A DNA stretch of 64,000 nucleotides from Bacteroidetes bacterium 37-13. Lineage in GTDB: Bacteria > Bacteroidota > Bacteroidia > Chitinophagales > LD1. Position 1 is the stretch's first letter. Each line of letters starts with the position of its first letter. The stretch is taken from positions 248,473 to 312,472 of the forward strand of contig MKTC01000031.1 in assembly GCA_001897535.1 (NCBI GenBank), given 5' to 3'. The notes beneath the pieces are model-generated. The model saw nothing but the letters and a program-made list of their open reading frames with translations. It was not told where the DNA came from and did not search any database. Made by a program: the position numbers and the translations under genes. Of this stretch, positions 26,962 to 36,982 are shown piece by piece.

Positions 26962-27879
26962 TTAAGATAAAATTGGCGTTTCGGGCGATTCTTCAGCAGG
27001 TTTTGATTTATCAATCGGAAGCGGGATGAATTCTTTATCATCATTTGGAGGAAGAATAATTTTTCCACTTTGCCAATCTGCTTTTGCTTGCTCAATCCGT
27101 TCCTTTCGCGATGAAACAAAATTCCACCAAATGTAGCGATTGCCTAAAGGCTCACCGCCTAAAAGCATGAGTGTGGTTTCTTGCTTTGCTGTAATTGTTG
27201 GAAACTCATTTTTGCTAAAGGTGAGCATGGTGCTTTCTGGATATGTGTTTCCTGAAATTTCTACACTTCCTTTCACAATATAAATGGCGCGTTCTGTGTA
27301 GCCTGTTGGCAATTCAAACTTTGCGTTTGTGTTTAAATTTACGTGTAAATAAAAAAGTGGCGAATGTGTTTTTACTTTGTTTTGCAAGCCAAAAGCAGTT
27401 CCGGCAATTAACCGCATCCACACGCCTTTATCGTTAAATACAGGCAATTCTTCCGGAGTAAAATTTGTAAAGCTTGGTTCAGTTTCTTCATCGCTTTCGG
27501 GTAATGCAACCCAGCATTGGAGCATTTCAAGTTGATGCTTATTAAGTAAATCAGGATTTTCAAATCTTTCGGAATGCGAAATGCCGCGACCTGCGGTCAT
27601 CCAATTCACTTCTCCCGGGCGAATAATTTGTTCCACACCTAAACTATCGCGATGTGTAACTTGCCCGTTTAAAAGATAAGTAACTGTAGATAAACCAATG
27701 TGTGGATGTGGAAGCACATCGAGCGATGAAAGTTTGTTTGTAGGCACGCTTATTGGACCAGCATGGTCTAAGAAAATGAAAGGACCAACCATGCGCATTT
27801 TGCGAAAAGGAAGAATTCTACGCACATTTAGTTCTTCACTAATGCTTGCTTTACGTGCTTCGATAATTAGTTCTGGCAT
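26962..27879 (-). CDS. pirin family protein
   Basis: A 305-residue bicupin. The N-terminal metal-binding cupin has the pirin block PHPHIGLSTVTYLLNGQVTH, followed by MTAGRGISHSER; His residues in PHPH and the later His and Glu bind the iron. The second cupin is around residues 180-250 (HVNLNTNAKFELP, VKGSVEISG). Some pirins are quercetin dioxygenases and others act in regulation; nothing here decides which. Single gene with no linked partner. Confidence 0.92.
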   Translation of the reverse strand: MPELIIEARKASISEELNVRRILPFRKMRMVGPFIFLDHAGPISVPTNKLSSLDVLPHPHIGLSTVTYLLNGQVTHRDSLGVEQIIRPGEVNWMTAGRGISHSERFENPDLLNKHQLEMLQCWVALPESDEETEPSFTNFTPEELPVFNDKGVWMRLIAGTAFGLQNKVKTHSPLFYLHVNLNTNAKFELPTGYTERAIYIVKGSVEISGNTYPESTMLTFSKNEFPTITAKQETTLMLLGGEPLGNRYIWWNFVSSRKERIEQAKADWQSGKIILPPNDDKEFIPLPIDKSKPAEESPETPILS

Positions 27880-28114
27880 TTGGCTTGTTTTGAAGTGGAA
27901 GTATTGGACTAAAATATAGAAATACTTTTATGTAGAGCAATTTGTTGTTTGATGCTCTTGAAACTTTTACCATTGAAGGGAAAAGAAGTAGTATTTTCGG
28001 AATCTCTTCTTTTGCACTATACTAAAGAAATTTAAGTGAAATAACCAACCAATGGTTATTTACTGTAAAATGCAAAAATCTTAATCCAATAGAATCTGTA
28101 GAAAACAAATAAGA

Positions 28115-29062
28115 CTACTGCCTCATTTCGCCCAGCCACCTTTCGCTTTCTAAAGCTGCCATGCAACCGCTGCCTGCCGCAGTTACCGCCTGGCGATAGG
28201 TTTTATCTTGCACATCGCCACAAGCATATACTCCGGGTATTTTTGTTTTAGGCGTACCGTTTTGAGTAATTATATATCCTTGATCATCTGTGTCCAAAAA
28301 CTCTTTAAACACATCAGAATTTGGTTTATGTCCGATTGCTACAAAAAATCCTTTCACTGCAATTTCAGTTATTTCACCCGTTTTATTGTTTTTTAAACGG
28401 ACCGATTCTACCACATTTTCACCAATAATTTCATCGGTTTCAGAATTCCAATACACTTGAATATTGGGAGTATTCAAAACGCGGTCTTGCATAATTTTTG
28501 ATGCGCGCATTTCATCGCGTCTCACAATCATGTGCACTTTGGTGCAGAGTTTAGAAAGGTATAAAGCCTCTTCGCAAGCGGTGTCGCCCGCACCTACAAT
28601 GGCAACCTCTGTATTTTTGTAAAAGAAACCATCGCAAACAGCACAAGCGCTTACGCCATTTCCATTCAGTCTTTTTTCACTTGGCAAGCCTAACCACTTG
28701 GCTTCAGCACCAGTGGCAATAATTACGCTATGTGCTTCCACAAGTTTTGTATCATCAATCCAAACCTTTTTAGGCGAAGTAGAAAAATCTACTTTGGTTA
28801 CCATTCCAAAATTTATTTCGGTGCCAAAACGCTCGGCTTGTTTTCTAAAATCTTCCATCATTTCAGGTCCTAAAATTCCTTTAGGATAACCCGGATAATT
28901 TTCCACATCAGTAGTATTCATTAATTGACCGCCTTGTTGCAATCCTGTGAACATTACCGGTTTTAAATTGGCGCGTGCAGCATAAATTGCAGCAGTATAG
29001 CCGGCTGGACCTGAACCAATAATTAAGCAATCTACAATGTTCTTTTCTTCGTTACTCATCAC
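28115..29062 (-). CDS. trxB: thioredoxin-disulfide reductase
   Basis: A 315-residue flavoenzyme that reduces thioredoxin with NADPH. FAD-binding IIGSGPAGYTAAIYAAR (14-30), the redox pair Cys140-Ala-Val-Cys143 in SACAVCDGFF, the NADPH-binding VGAGDTACEEALYL and the C-terminal GVYACGDVQDKTYRQAVTAA are all present. Length is normal. The stretch 27880-28114 downstream holds no gene; a loose inverted repeat AAAAGAAG/CTTCTTTT near 27978-28010 may end the transcript. Confidence 0.97.
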   Translation of the reverse strand: MMSNEEKNIVDCLIIGSGPAGYTAAIYAARANLKPVMFTGLQQGGQLMNTTDVENYPGYPKGILGPEMMEDFRKQAERFGTEINFGMVTKVDFSTSPKKVWIDDTKLVEAHSVIIATGAEAKWLGLPSEKRLNGNGVSACAVCDGFFYKNTEVAIVGAGDTACEEALYLSKLCTKVHMIVRRDEMRASKIMQDRVLNTPNIQVYWNSETDEIIGENVVESVRLKNNKTGEITEIAVKGFFVAIGHKPNSDVFKEFLDTDDQGYIITQNGTPKTKIPGVYACGDVQDKTYRQAVTAAGSGCMAALESERWLGEMRQ

Positions 29063-29155
29063 TTTTATTGTTGTTTAGTTTTGTGGCAAATATTTTACTT
29101 TTAAAATTAAATTTCTGTATCAATAGATACACAAAAAAGCTCTCCTTAATCTTCC

Positions 29156-31654
29156 TTATTTTAATTGTTTGGCTTTGCGATATGCACTATAAATTGAGCC
29201 TAAGAACGTAAGTATAGCACCTAACCAAACCAGATTGATATATGGAAAAATAATTGCTTTCAGAATAATAAAATCGAGCGGTTTTTCTTTCTCGCGCACA
29301 GAGATTGAAAACTTCTTTGCCTCAGGATTTATTTTTACCACATTGAATGTGAGTCCCGCACCTTCAACCGTTGCAGGAATTGTGGTTACGTTATTTCCAT
29401 TTTTAGTGTCAATTACATAAACAGGCTCTGAAATAATACTTGTACCTTCTAATGTTTTAGTTGATAAAACAGGTGCTACCACTATCTTTCCATCGTGCGA
29501 CATTCCTTGCGGAAGTTTAGGTGTGGTGTTTATGTTTTCAAATACGGTATAAGAACTTATATTGAAAAAGGTATCGCCCAAAGCAACTTCATAAGTCCTT
29601 GTGGTATCGCGCAGCTCTTCGTTATTTGGCACACTCGAAACGTGCGTAAACACATCTTTCGATAAATAGTGCTTTGTGTCAGGATTAGCAATTAAACCCA
29701 TTTTGGGATTTATCTGCGCATTTGGGTGCAGTGTAAAATTCTCAACCGTATTGCCCTTATCATCTTTGCGAATATAATCTACAATGTAATAGTGGTTTAC
29801 GCCTTCTGTTTTTGAACCCTTGTAGCTAACAAGATAATCGCCCATGCGCATCACGCTATCTTTTAGCAGTAAAATATTTTCATTCTTTTCTTCTGCCTTA
29901 AAATTCGAACCATAATCAATACCACTGGTATTAACCGAGATAACACTTTTTTTACCTTGTGAAACTAAAACTCCAACCAAAAACAATCCGAAACCAAAGT
30001 GCGTGATTGATGCACCGCTTAGTTTCATTTTTACTTTTAAAATACGAATAAAATATACCAAGTTACCCACCACTGCAAACATGGAAGTGAGCAACATTAA
30101 GAATGAACGACTCACAAACGGAAACTTCAAAAATACATCGGTAGAAGCTTTTGTGCCGTTGATTAAATACTGCTCGGTAAAGCTAATTTTCATGCCCCAA
30201 GCGATTAGAGCAGAAAGCACCAAAGCGATTGCAAACGAAATATACGCCCATTTAAAAGTAGATGGAACGCGCTTGCTTTTGTATGCTAAAAACTGTACTA
30301 CTGCTGTAAGAATTGCCACAACAATAGCTAGCCAAATTTGAATATTATTGAAGTGTTGAATTACATCTTCGGGTGGTGCTAACTGTAAATTAAACAGCTT
30401 ATTCCATACGGGAATTGAAGTTGTGAAAGTCATTTGAACGGCACTGAGCAAAAGCACCAAAGAGCCGATGAACATCCAAAATTCGCGCGAAAGCCATTCT
30501 TCTTCTTTGTCTTTTTTAGGCATGTCTTTATAGCGAATTGCCAAAAGAATAAATGCAGGAATTGCAAATGCAGCCATATAAACTATCAACTGCCCTGTCA
30601 TTCCCAAATCGGTGAATGCGTGTACCGAAGTTTCGCCCAAAATGCCGCTTCTGGTTAGGAAAGTAGAATACAGCACCATTACAAAACTTAGTAAATAAAA
30701 CACAAAAGTTGAAACCAAAGAATGTCCCGTGTGCTTGTAAACGATGTGCGTGTGCAAACCCGCAACCAACAAAAGCCAAGGCACAAAACTCATATTTTCA
30801 ACCGGATCCCAAGCCCAAAAGCCGCCAAAGCTAAGACTTTCGTAAGCCCAAGCACCACCCATTAAAATGCCTGCGCCAAACACGCCAACAGAAAATAAAA
30901 TCCACGGCTGCGAAGGCTTTATCCAACCGATAAAATCTTTTCGCAGTAATGCTCCAATTACAAACGCAAACGGAATACTCACCGAAGCAAAACCGAAGAA
31001 CAAAACCGGAGGGTGAATAGTCATCCAATAGTTTTGAAGCAATGGATTTAAACCATTTCCATCGGCTATTAAACTTAAATATTCAGGGCGTTGAAATACA
31101 GGTGCATCAGCCATTTCGTTGCGAAGCAACACAAAAGGATTACTGCCAATTTTATATCCAAAAACATAAACGCCCAAAACCATGCTGGCCAAGAGAAACT
31201 GAGTGATACTTAAAGTTCCCATTACCGGATATTCCCAATCTTTAAGAACTTTTATACCTACAAAACCAAGCACTACAATCCAAAATTGCCAAAGTAAAAA
31301 GCTGCCTTCTTGTCCTTCCCAAAAACTACTGATAATATATTTCATCGGCAGTTCGGTTGAAGAATGTCGCCAAGCGTAGTGATATTCAAACCAATGGTTT
31401 AAAATCATTACAAACAGCAACACAAAAATTCCGAAAACCGATAGTCCGTGTGTTATGAATGAGGTTCTTGAAATACGCTTCCACGAAAGTTCGTATTTGC
31501 GTGTAGTGGCATATTCTGCCGCGAAATAAGAAATTGAAGCTACCAATGCTCCAAAAAAGCTAAGCAATAGAAAGAAGTAACCGAGATGACCAAGCCATAA
31601 ATGTTCACCTAAAAAACCTTCTGAACCAAATCGCTGCGTAAGAAATTCTATCAT
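29156..31654 (-). CDS. CcmF/CcsA-like cytochrome c haem lyase
   Basis: An 832-residue multi-spanning membrane protein for cytochrome c maturation. The tryptophan-rich haem-handling motif reads GGFWAWDPVENMSFVPWLL, with conserved His in helices around it (TIHPPVLFFG, GLHTHIVYKHTGHS). It has about 14-15 helices, then a large periplasmic domain (about 575-790) and a last helix, the CcmF layout. It would deliver haem to apocytochromes such as the one at 4723-5136. Other assembly genes are not adjacent. It stands alone between two short gaps. Confidence 0.9.
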   Translation of the reverse strand: MIEFLTQRFGSEGFLGEHLWLGHLGYFFLLLSFFGALVASISYFAAEYATTRKYELSWKRISRTSFITHGLSVFGIFVLLFVMILNHWFEYHYAWRHSSTELPMKYIISSFWEGQEGSFLLWQFWIVVLGFVGIKVLKDWEYPVMGTLSITQFLLASMVLGVYVFGYKIGSNPFVLLRNEMADAPVFQRPEYLSLIADGNGLNPLLQNYWMTIHPPVLFFGFASVSIPFAFVIGALLRKDFIGWIKPSQPWILFSVGVFGAGILMGGAWAYESLSFGGFWAWDPVENMSFVPWLLLVAGLHTHIVYKHTGHSLVSTFVFYLLSFVMVLYSTFLTRSGILGETSVHAFTDLGMTGQLIVYMAAFAIPAFILLAIRYKDMPKKDKEEEWLSREFWMFIGSLVLLLSAVQMTFTTSIPVWNKLFNLQLAPPEDVIQHFNNIQIWLAIVVAILTAVVQFLAYKSKRVPSTFKWAYISFAIALVLSALIAWGMKISFTEQYLINGTKASTDVFLKFPFVSRSFLMLLTSMFAVVGNLVYFIRILKVKMKLSGASITHFGFGLFLVGVLVSQGKKSVISVNTSGIDYGSNFKAEEKNENILLLKDSVMRMGDYLVSYKGSKTEGVNHYYIVDYIRKDDKGNTVENFTLHPNAQINPKMGLIANPDTKHYLSKDVFTHVSSVPNNEELRDTTRTYEVALGDTFFNISSYTVFENINTTPKLPQGMSHDGKIVVAPVLSTKTLEGTSIISEPVYVIDTKNGNNVTTIPATVEGAGLTFNVVKINPEAKKFSISVREKEKPLDFIILKAIIFPYINLVWLGAILTFLGSIYSAYRKAKQLK

Positions 31655-31830
31655 GATTTTAAAACTGCTATCAACTGCAATAATAGGTAAGTTACGCTTT
31701 CTTAATAAGCTCTTTGTGTATATTTGGCAATTCTACATTTTGCCTATTATTTTTATTGAAAACAGCGCAGTGAAAAGTATGTTTTCATTCAAAAAACACT
31801 TAACCTCAAAGTGAAAATTTGCTTTAAGGT

Positions 31831-33384
31831 CTAGCCTTTATATTCTCCAAAAACTTTGCGAAGCGTATCTGCAATTTCGCCCAAAGTACAATTATTTTCT
31901 ACGGCTTCAATTACCGGAGGCATAAGATTTGAACCATCTTTTGCGGCTTGTGCAATAGCTTCTATACAAGTTTCAAATTTTGTATGGCTTCTATTTGCTC
32001 TAAGTTTTGCCAACTGCTCGCTTTGCTTTTTCCTTATAGAGTCATCAATTTTAAAAGCGCTATCGTGCTTCGTTTCTTGCTCTGTGAACTTATTTACACC
32101 CACAATAATTTTTTCACCGCTTTCTATATTTTTTTGATAATCATAAGAAGCGCGAGCAATTTCTTGCTGCATAAATCCTTGTTCAATAGCGCTCACTGCA
32201 CCACCCATTTTATCAATATGCGCAATGTATTTCCATGCTTCTGCTTCCATTTCATCGGTAAGTGCTTCCACAAAATAGGAACCGGCTAAAGGATCTACAG
32301 AATCGGTAACACCACTTTCGTAGCCAATAACTTGCTGCGTGCGCAAAGCCAATTTTGCAGCTTCGGCAGTTGGCAAATTTAAGGCTTCGTCAAAACCATT
32401 GGTATGCAAAGATTGTGTGCCGCCCAGCACTGCCGAAAGTGCTTGCAATGACACACGCACAATATTATTTTGCGGCTGCTGTGCAGTAAGCGTACTGCCT
32501 CCTGTTTGTGTGTGGAAACGCAACATCTGCGCTCGCGAATCGGTGGCTCCAAGTTCTGTTGTTATCTTCGCCCACATTCTGCGCGCTGCGCGAAACTTGG
32601 CAACTTCTTCAAAAAAATTATTGTGTGCATTGAAGAAAAAACTCAATCTTTTCCCAAACTCGTTAATGTTTAAACCTTTTTCAATAGCAGCTTTGCAATA
32701 TGCTTTGCCGTTGCTTAGCGTAAATGCAATTTCTTGCACAGCCGTTGAACCCGCTTCGCGAATATGATAACCGCTAATTGAGATGGTGTTCCACTTCGGC
32801 ACACTTTGGTTGCAGTATTCAAAAATATCGGTAATGATACGCATACTTGGCTTTGGCGGATAAATATAAGTGCCACGCGCTGCGTATTCTTTCAAAATAT
32901 CGTTTTGAATTGTACCGCTTAGTTTCGACAAATCTGCGCCTTGCTCTTTTGCCACAGCAATGTAAAGCGCCAACAAAATAAAGCCTGTAGAGTTAATGGT
33001 CATTGAAGTAGAAACATCTTCTAATTTAATGGCATGAAAAAGTGTGCGCATATCTTCGATACTCGAAATGGCAACGCCTACTTTTCCTACTTCGCCTTCG
33101 GCAAGTGCGTGATCGCTATCGTAGCCAATTTGTGTAGGCAAATCGAAAGCTACGCTCAGCCCCATCACGCCTTGTTTCAATAAATAATGATAGCGTTGGT
33201 TGCTTTCTTCGGCAGTAGAAAAGCCTGCGTATTGGCGCATAGTCCAAAGTTTGCTGCGATACATATCGCTGTGAACGCCTCTAGTAAAAGGAAACTCGCC
33301 CGGACTTTCTTTTTCTCTATTGTGCTGGTCGTAAACTCGCTTTATTTCTATACCCGAATCGGTTACAAATTTTTTATCGTTCAT
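31831..33384 (-). CDS. methylmalonyl-CoA mutase family, large (catalytic) subunit
   Basis: A 517-residue TIM-barrel mutase subunit. The substrate-binding regions are [39 protein letters not shown] and [20 protein letters not shown]; the end [20 protein letters not shown] is the usual C-terminus of this subunit. The cobalamin-binding domain (DxHxxG) is absent, so it must pair with a separate small subunit not present in this window. It interconverts branched and straight acyl-CoAs, with methylmalonyl-CoA/succinyl-CoA most likely and isobutyryl-CoA possible. A full promoter abuts the start codon. Confidence 0.92.
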   Translation of the reverse strand: MNDKKFVTDSGIEIKRVYDQHNREKESPGEFPFTRGVHSDMYRSKLWTMRQYAGFSTAEESNQRYHYLLKQGVMGLSVAFDLPTQIGYDSDHALAEGEVGKVGVAISSIEDMRTLFHAIKLEDVSTSMTINSTGFILLALYIAVAKEQGADLSKLSGTIQNDILKEYAARGTYIYPPKPSMRIITDIFEYCNQSVPKWNTISISGYHIREAGSTAVQEIAFTLSNGKAYCKAAIEKGLNINEFGKRLSFFFNAHNNFFEEVAKFRAARRMWAKITTELGATDSRAQMLRFHTQTGGSTLTAQQPQNNIVRVSLQALSAVLGGTQSLHTNGFDEALNLPTAEAAKLALRTQQVIGYESGVTDSVDPLAGSYFVEALTDEMEAEAWKYIAHIDKMGGAVSAIEQGFMQQEIARASYDYQKNIESGEKIIVGVNKFTEQETKHDSAFKIDDSIRKKQSEQLAKLRANRSHTKFETCIEAIAQAAKDGSNLMPPVIEAVENNCTLGEIADTLRKVFGEYKG

Positions 33385-33388
33385 ATTG

Positions 33389-33419
33389 CAAAGTTAAAAG
33401 TTGAATTGCTGCGCTGCAA
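33389..33419 (-). promoter_or_regulatory. Bacteroidota promoter, near-leaderless
   Basis: On the minus strand: TTG (33419-33417), a 20-nt spacer, then TAACTTTG (33396-33389), a full match to the TAnnTTTG form. Only 4 nt separate it from the ATG of the mutase gene at 33384, so the transcript would begin at or almost at the start codon. Confidence 0.65.
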
Positions 33420-33429
33420 GGTAACTTAA

Positions 33430-34332
33430 TCACAGCAGTTCTAATGTTGAATTACTTTCGGTGATATTTAAAAAATATTTTGCCCCTAAAATAAGTGCAC
33501 GATTATCGGCAATGTGCCCGGCTGTGAAATTAAAGCAGAGCGGAAAATTATATTCCGAAGCATGTTCTGCAATAATTTCTTCGGCAGTTTTTCCAAAGGG
33601 AATTGTATTGTCTTTCATTTCGGTAAAGCCTCCGCAAAGCAAGGCGCTTAAACCTTTCAATTTCCCTGAGCGTTTTAGATTCCACATCATTCTATCAATG
33701 TGATAAAGATATTCATCTAAATCTTCTATAAACAATATTTTTCCATGATTGTTCATCACGGTTTGTGTGCCTGTGAGCGAATACAAAATAGATAAATTTC
33801 CTCCAGTAATTTCGGCAATAGCACTTCCGGTTTTGTTTAATGTATGTGGCGCAAATTCATATTTTATTTTTTCACCCGAAAGTATTTTGCGAAGCGAATC
33901 TTTAGCGGCATCAGTAGCGGTATTTAAAGTGGAAGCCATGAGCGAATGAATGGTTCTTACACCCAGCGAATGATTGATAAGCGTGTGCAAATAAGTAACA
34001 TCACTAAAACCAATTATCCATTTTGGTTGAAGTAAGAACTTAGTGAAATCAATTTTATCCATGATGCGCACTGTGCCGTAGCCGCCTCTTGCACAAAACA
34101 CCGCTTGCACATTTGGATTGTCTATTGCATTTTGAAAATCTTTTAAACGCAGCGCATCACTTCCCGCATATTGGCTTTCTACTACTCCAATTGTTTTACC
34201 AATCGTTACATTAAATCCCCAACTTTCAAAAAGTTGAATTGCAGGTAAAATTTCTTCTTCGGAGATAGCGCGGGCTGTACTTAAAATATAAATAGTATCA
34301 CCCTTTTTTAAATATGCAGGAGAAAGCAACAT
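33430..34332 (-). CDS. LD-carboxypeptidase (peptidase S66)
   Basis: A 300-residue serine peptidase that trims the terminal D-alanine from muropeptide tetrapeptides during peptidoglycan recycling. The S66 triad is visible: Ser110 in IIGFSDVT, Glu203 in LFIEDLDEYLYH and His273 in FTAGHIADN; the N-terminal CARGGYGTVRIMD is also typical. No signal peptide, so cytosolic. Together with MurQ (25209-26021) it shows that the organism recycles its cell wall. A TTTGCAA run lies 4 nt before the ATG, a near-leaderless arrangement like that of the mutase gene. Confidence 0.93.
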   Translation of the reverse strand: MLLSPAYLKKGDTIYILSTARAISEEEILPAIQLFESWGFNVTIGKTIGVVESQYAGSDALRLKDFQNAIDNPNVQAVFCARGGYGTVRIMDKIDFTKFLLQPKWIIGFSDVTYLHTLINHSLGVRTIHSLMASTLNTATDAAKDSLRKILSGEKIKYEFAPHTLNKTGSAIAEITGGNLSILYSLTGTQTVMNNHGKILFIEDLDEYLYHIDRMMWNLKRSGKLKGLSALLCGGFTEMKDNTIPFGKTAEEIIAEHASEYNFPLCFNFTAGHIADNRALILGAKYFLNITESNSTLELL

Positions 34333-34389
34333 TTTGCAAAGGTTGAAAGAATTTTGTAAAAACTAAGTATTGAAATTTTATAGATGCAC

Positions 34390-34833
34390 TTAGTTGCAAG
34401 CACATTCCCAATCTTCGCCCAAATCAATACATGTAACTACGGTGGTTTTATTTTGGCAAGGAGCAAAAATTACGCGAATATGTTGCCTATCGTCTCCATA
34501 ACCTTCTAAAGCATATTTCTGTTTACACTCAACAACGTCAAGTTCACTTTTTCGGTAGTTTATAGTTCCGGTTTCTAATACCTTTTCTATTTCACTTTCT
34601 GTAATTTGCCGGCAATCCATTCTGCAGCGCGCATGTTTTGAATATTGAATATACGCTATATTTCTGCTTAACCCATCAGCATTGCTATTTGTCTTTTTTT
34701 GTTCTTTGCTAAAACCGGAAATATTGCTTTTGGGGTTGGCTGTTGCACTTGGCTCATTGCTTCGGTTGAGTATAAAAGCCAATAGCACAAAAATAACAGC
34801 AACTGCGCCCGATGCTATTTTCTTATTATTCAC
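34390..34833 (-). CDS. DUF4258 domain protein with membrane anchor
   Basis: A 147-residue protein with one N-terminal hydrophobic segment (about 7-24) and a low-complexity linker. The C-terminal half is the DUF4258 fold: YSKHARCRMDCRQITESEIE, then VLETGTINYRKSE and HIRVIFAPCQNKTTVVTCID. It has six Cys in the last 90 residues, unusual for this family. DUF4258 resembles RelE-like toxins in outline, but no antitoxin lies beside it and the anchor argues for an envelope role. Function unknown. Confidence 0.78.
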   Translation of the reverse strand: MNNKKIASGAVAVIFVLLAFILNRSNEPSATANPKSNISGFSKEQKKTNSNADGLSRNIAYIQYSKHARCRMDCRQITESEIEKVLETGTINYRKSELDVVECKQKYALEGYGDDRQHIRVIFAPCQNKTTVVTCIDLGEDWECACN

Positions 34834-34936
34834 TGCCAGTATATTTCATTATGCATAAGTTTTTTTTGTCTGCTTAATATGCCAATATTATATAAGATTG
34901 AAATTCAAATGGGTTTATATTCGCAGGAAGAATAAA

Positions 34937-36088
34937 TTACTTGATACAGTTTAAATTACACTTCCAAGTATCCTTAAATAAATCACTTAATATACATTTA
35001 TCTACTAATAAATTCGCTTTAATTTCATTCCCAGCCCCATTTAAATGAGTCCCATCTAAGAAATATTTTGAGTCTATTGCTGTTGCTGAGATGTCTGCAA
35101 ATTTAACATCACGGTTGTTGCTAAGCTCTTTCCAAAACTCAGAATGTTTTAGAATGCCATTTTTAAATGCAGCATTTGAAGGATTTACGAATTCAACTGG
35201 GTTAACAATCATAGGAAAGTATAATATATTACAACTATCATTCTTTGCAATGCTATTTAGCATTACAGAGTTTTGGTAAAATGCATTGTGTTCTTTTAAA
35301 TAATAATCACAATTATTTTTTTTGCAAATATACCACTGAGGGTATTTCTTATCATCAACAATCTTGTTTATCATAAATGCTCCTTGATAGTTAAATCCAA
35401 TAATAAAAAGTGAAAGAAGGTTAGATCTCAACAACTTTTTTACAAAATATGATGGCTCTTTTAATTCTGTAATATTTGTTCGAAGGTGAGTATAGTCAGG
35501 AGAATAAATCTCACCCATATAAGCGTAACAATCATTGATGCCTTCATGAACAATAATCATATCAGGCTTAAACTGCCTATACTTATACATATAGCTAGAT
35601 AATACGAGAAACATATTTGCCCCCCTCAATACCTGCATTAATTACTTGGATAGAATCGTACATATTCAAGTGCAGTTCTTTATTTTTAATAAGCCTATTA
35701 AGTTTTCGCTCAAGTTGATAAGGATAAGTTTCGTTGTTGTTTACATTAAACCCATAAGTTGTAGAGCCTCCAAGGCATATGATTCTATACACGTGGTCTG
35801 GTTTTGTGAGTGAGTATTCCTTGCCTCTGTATCCTAAATCATTGTAATTTTTATACCATCCTCATTCTTGTATCTCGGATTTAGGGTAACGCCTAAATAT
35901 GGAGTAGCAAGATACTTAGATAATGCAGACCCTAATCCACCTTCACCACTACCCGATAATGCTCCTCTTAACCTTTGATATTCAATTTTCTTAAAAAAAG
36001 GAGTATAGGTTGTCAAGTAGAAACTTGCAACTTCTAAAATCAATAGTATCAAAAAAGTTAATAGAATCGTTATCTTAATCTTGCTCAT
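34937..36088 (-). pseudogene. SGNH/GDSL hydrolase family protein, two frameshifts
   Basis: Three consecutive minus-strand pieces make one protein: an N-terminal membrane helix (36088-35834), a middle part with block I CLGGSTTYGF (around 35765) and a C-terminal part with HEGINDC (block III) and DGTHLNGAGNEI (block V). The first break is at the T-run 35848-35852, which needs one more base; the second is at the C-run 35620-35625, which needs one fewer. Repairing both gives a membrane-anchored hydrolase of about 380 residues. Members act on acyl or acetyl esters, often of surface glycans. Either a decayed gene or two sequencing errors. Confidence 0.75.
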
Positions 36089-36137
36089 TGGGTAATTAAT
36101 TTAGAAAAATGCAATTTATATTTTTGCAACTAAAAGA

Positions 36138-36178
36138 ATATAAATAAATGTTGGAAATAGAAATGCCGTGCCTGTACC
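36138..36178. repeat. 41-nt fragment resembling the 3' part of the gene at 51881-52357
   Basis: These 41 nt match 51927-51967 at 37 positions in the same orientation, including the stretch that encodes TAFLFPTFIY. There is no gene around it here, so it is a fragment. The rest of 36089-36526 (about 440 nt) holds only this fragment, one REP-like hairpin and one promoter-like repeat; I see no coding region in it. Confidence 0.6.
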
Positions 36179-36251
36179 CCTTTTACCCCAAATAAGGGCA
36201 AAATGTTTTGCAAAATACAATACTGAAAACAAAACTATTTTGCACTCCGCT

Positions 36252-36282
36252 CTCTCAAGTTTAGTGAAGCGTAACTTGCGAG
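36252..36282. repeat. REP-like hairpin, copy 1
   Basis: Arms CTCTCAAGTT and AACTTGCGAG enclose the 11-nt loop TAGTGAAGCGT. The second copy at 52667-52697, read on the opposite strand, has the same arms with one change and the loop TAGCAAAGCGT. Confidence 0.65.
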
Positions 36283-36341
36283 ATAGGGAGAGCGAGGAGA
36301 GTTTTTTAATTTTGTAATCGCTCAATTTGCTATATTTTACA

Positions 36342-36385
36342 AGCATTTCAGAACAAATTTATACTTTTGTTTTGGTCTTAAGCCT
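36342..36385 (+). repeat. promoter-containing element shared with 22484-22526
   Basis: The first 29 nt are identical to the reverse complement of 22498-22526, and similarity runs on to AAGCCT. It contains TACTTTTG, a TAnnTTTG match. No reading frame follows it here. Confidence 0.65.
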
Positions 36386-36526
36386 GTAAAGTACACCACA
36401 AGTTTACGATCTTTTCTAATTTATAGCATGAAATATACATCCACATTGCAAACTAAGTAGTTAATATATTGGTGTAAACAACACCTATACTATCAAAGCA
36501 CTTTAAATGTTGCTGCGAGTAATGTA

Positions 36527-36957
36527 TTACTTCTTCATAATAAACGCCAACTGGTAGTATGGGGTAAAATATTTACCGCACTACCAAAACCAGTTGTATC
36601 TGTGGTGCCCGAATGCGTATGTGCACCGTTACTGCTCGAGTTAAAGGCACCGATGTCAACACTGTGAGTGTGATTGCCCTGATAATCGGTATATTCCGAA
36701 GATGTGGGTGTCCCCCTATCATCATCCATCATATAATAATTATCTGTGCGATCTCATGATCCATCTGGATATCCTCTATCGGAAAGAACTAAAGCATGTC
36801 TATAATTACCTGCGGTACTCGTATTGGTTGATAGAGGATCTATTGAATGAGTATGTGCACCGGCAGAACCTGTTGTGAATGTATGTGTATGAGCAGGTAG
36901 CTGAGCGGTAGTAAGCGTAACTGTGCTGACACCTCCAGTGTTGCCAACAGATTGGAA
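36527..36957 (-). pseudogene. phage tail-collar / microcystin-dependent-protein-like remnant
   Basis: The minus strand encodes the C-terminal part of a tail-collar-type protein: GNTGGVSTVTLTTAQLPAHT, repeated HTH clusters (AGAHTHS, GNHTHS, NGAHTHS) and the end PYYQLAFIMKK. It is broken by an in-frame TGA (36756-36754), by a frameshift at the G-run 36561-36564 where one more base restores PPYYQLAF, and by a TAG at 36960-36958. No start is found. Such proteins are tail-fibre tips or phage-derived surface proteins. The gap 36983-37273 contains nothing recognisable. Confidence 0.72.
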
Positions 36958-36982
36958 CTACCAAAGGCGATAGCCTACTGAA
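36951..36982 (+). repeat. dispersed repeat, copy 3 (AAAGGCGATAGCCT core)
   Basis: Matches the units at 52733-52766 and 52806-52839 over about 32 nt. Its core can fold as AGGC-GATA-GCCT. It lies at the edge of the tail-collar remnant. Confidence 0.65.

Noticed and set aside
32339..32767. 142-codon plus-strand open frame inside the methylmalonyl-CoA mutase gene
   Set aside because: Antisense shadow of a conserved gene; Cys/Ser/Val-rich composition without a domain.
36116..36346. 76-codon minus-strand open frame ending in LFPTFIYILLVAKI
   Set aside because: It is a chance composite: the end comes from the gene fragment at 36138, the middle from the REP-like hairpin. Not a gene.
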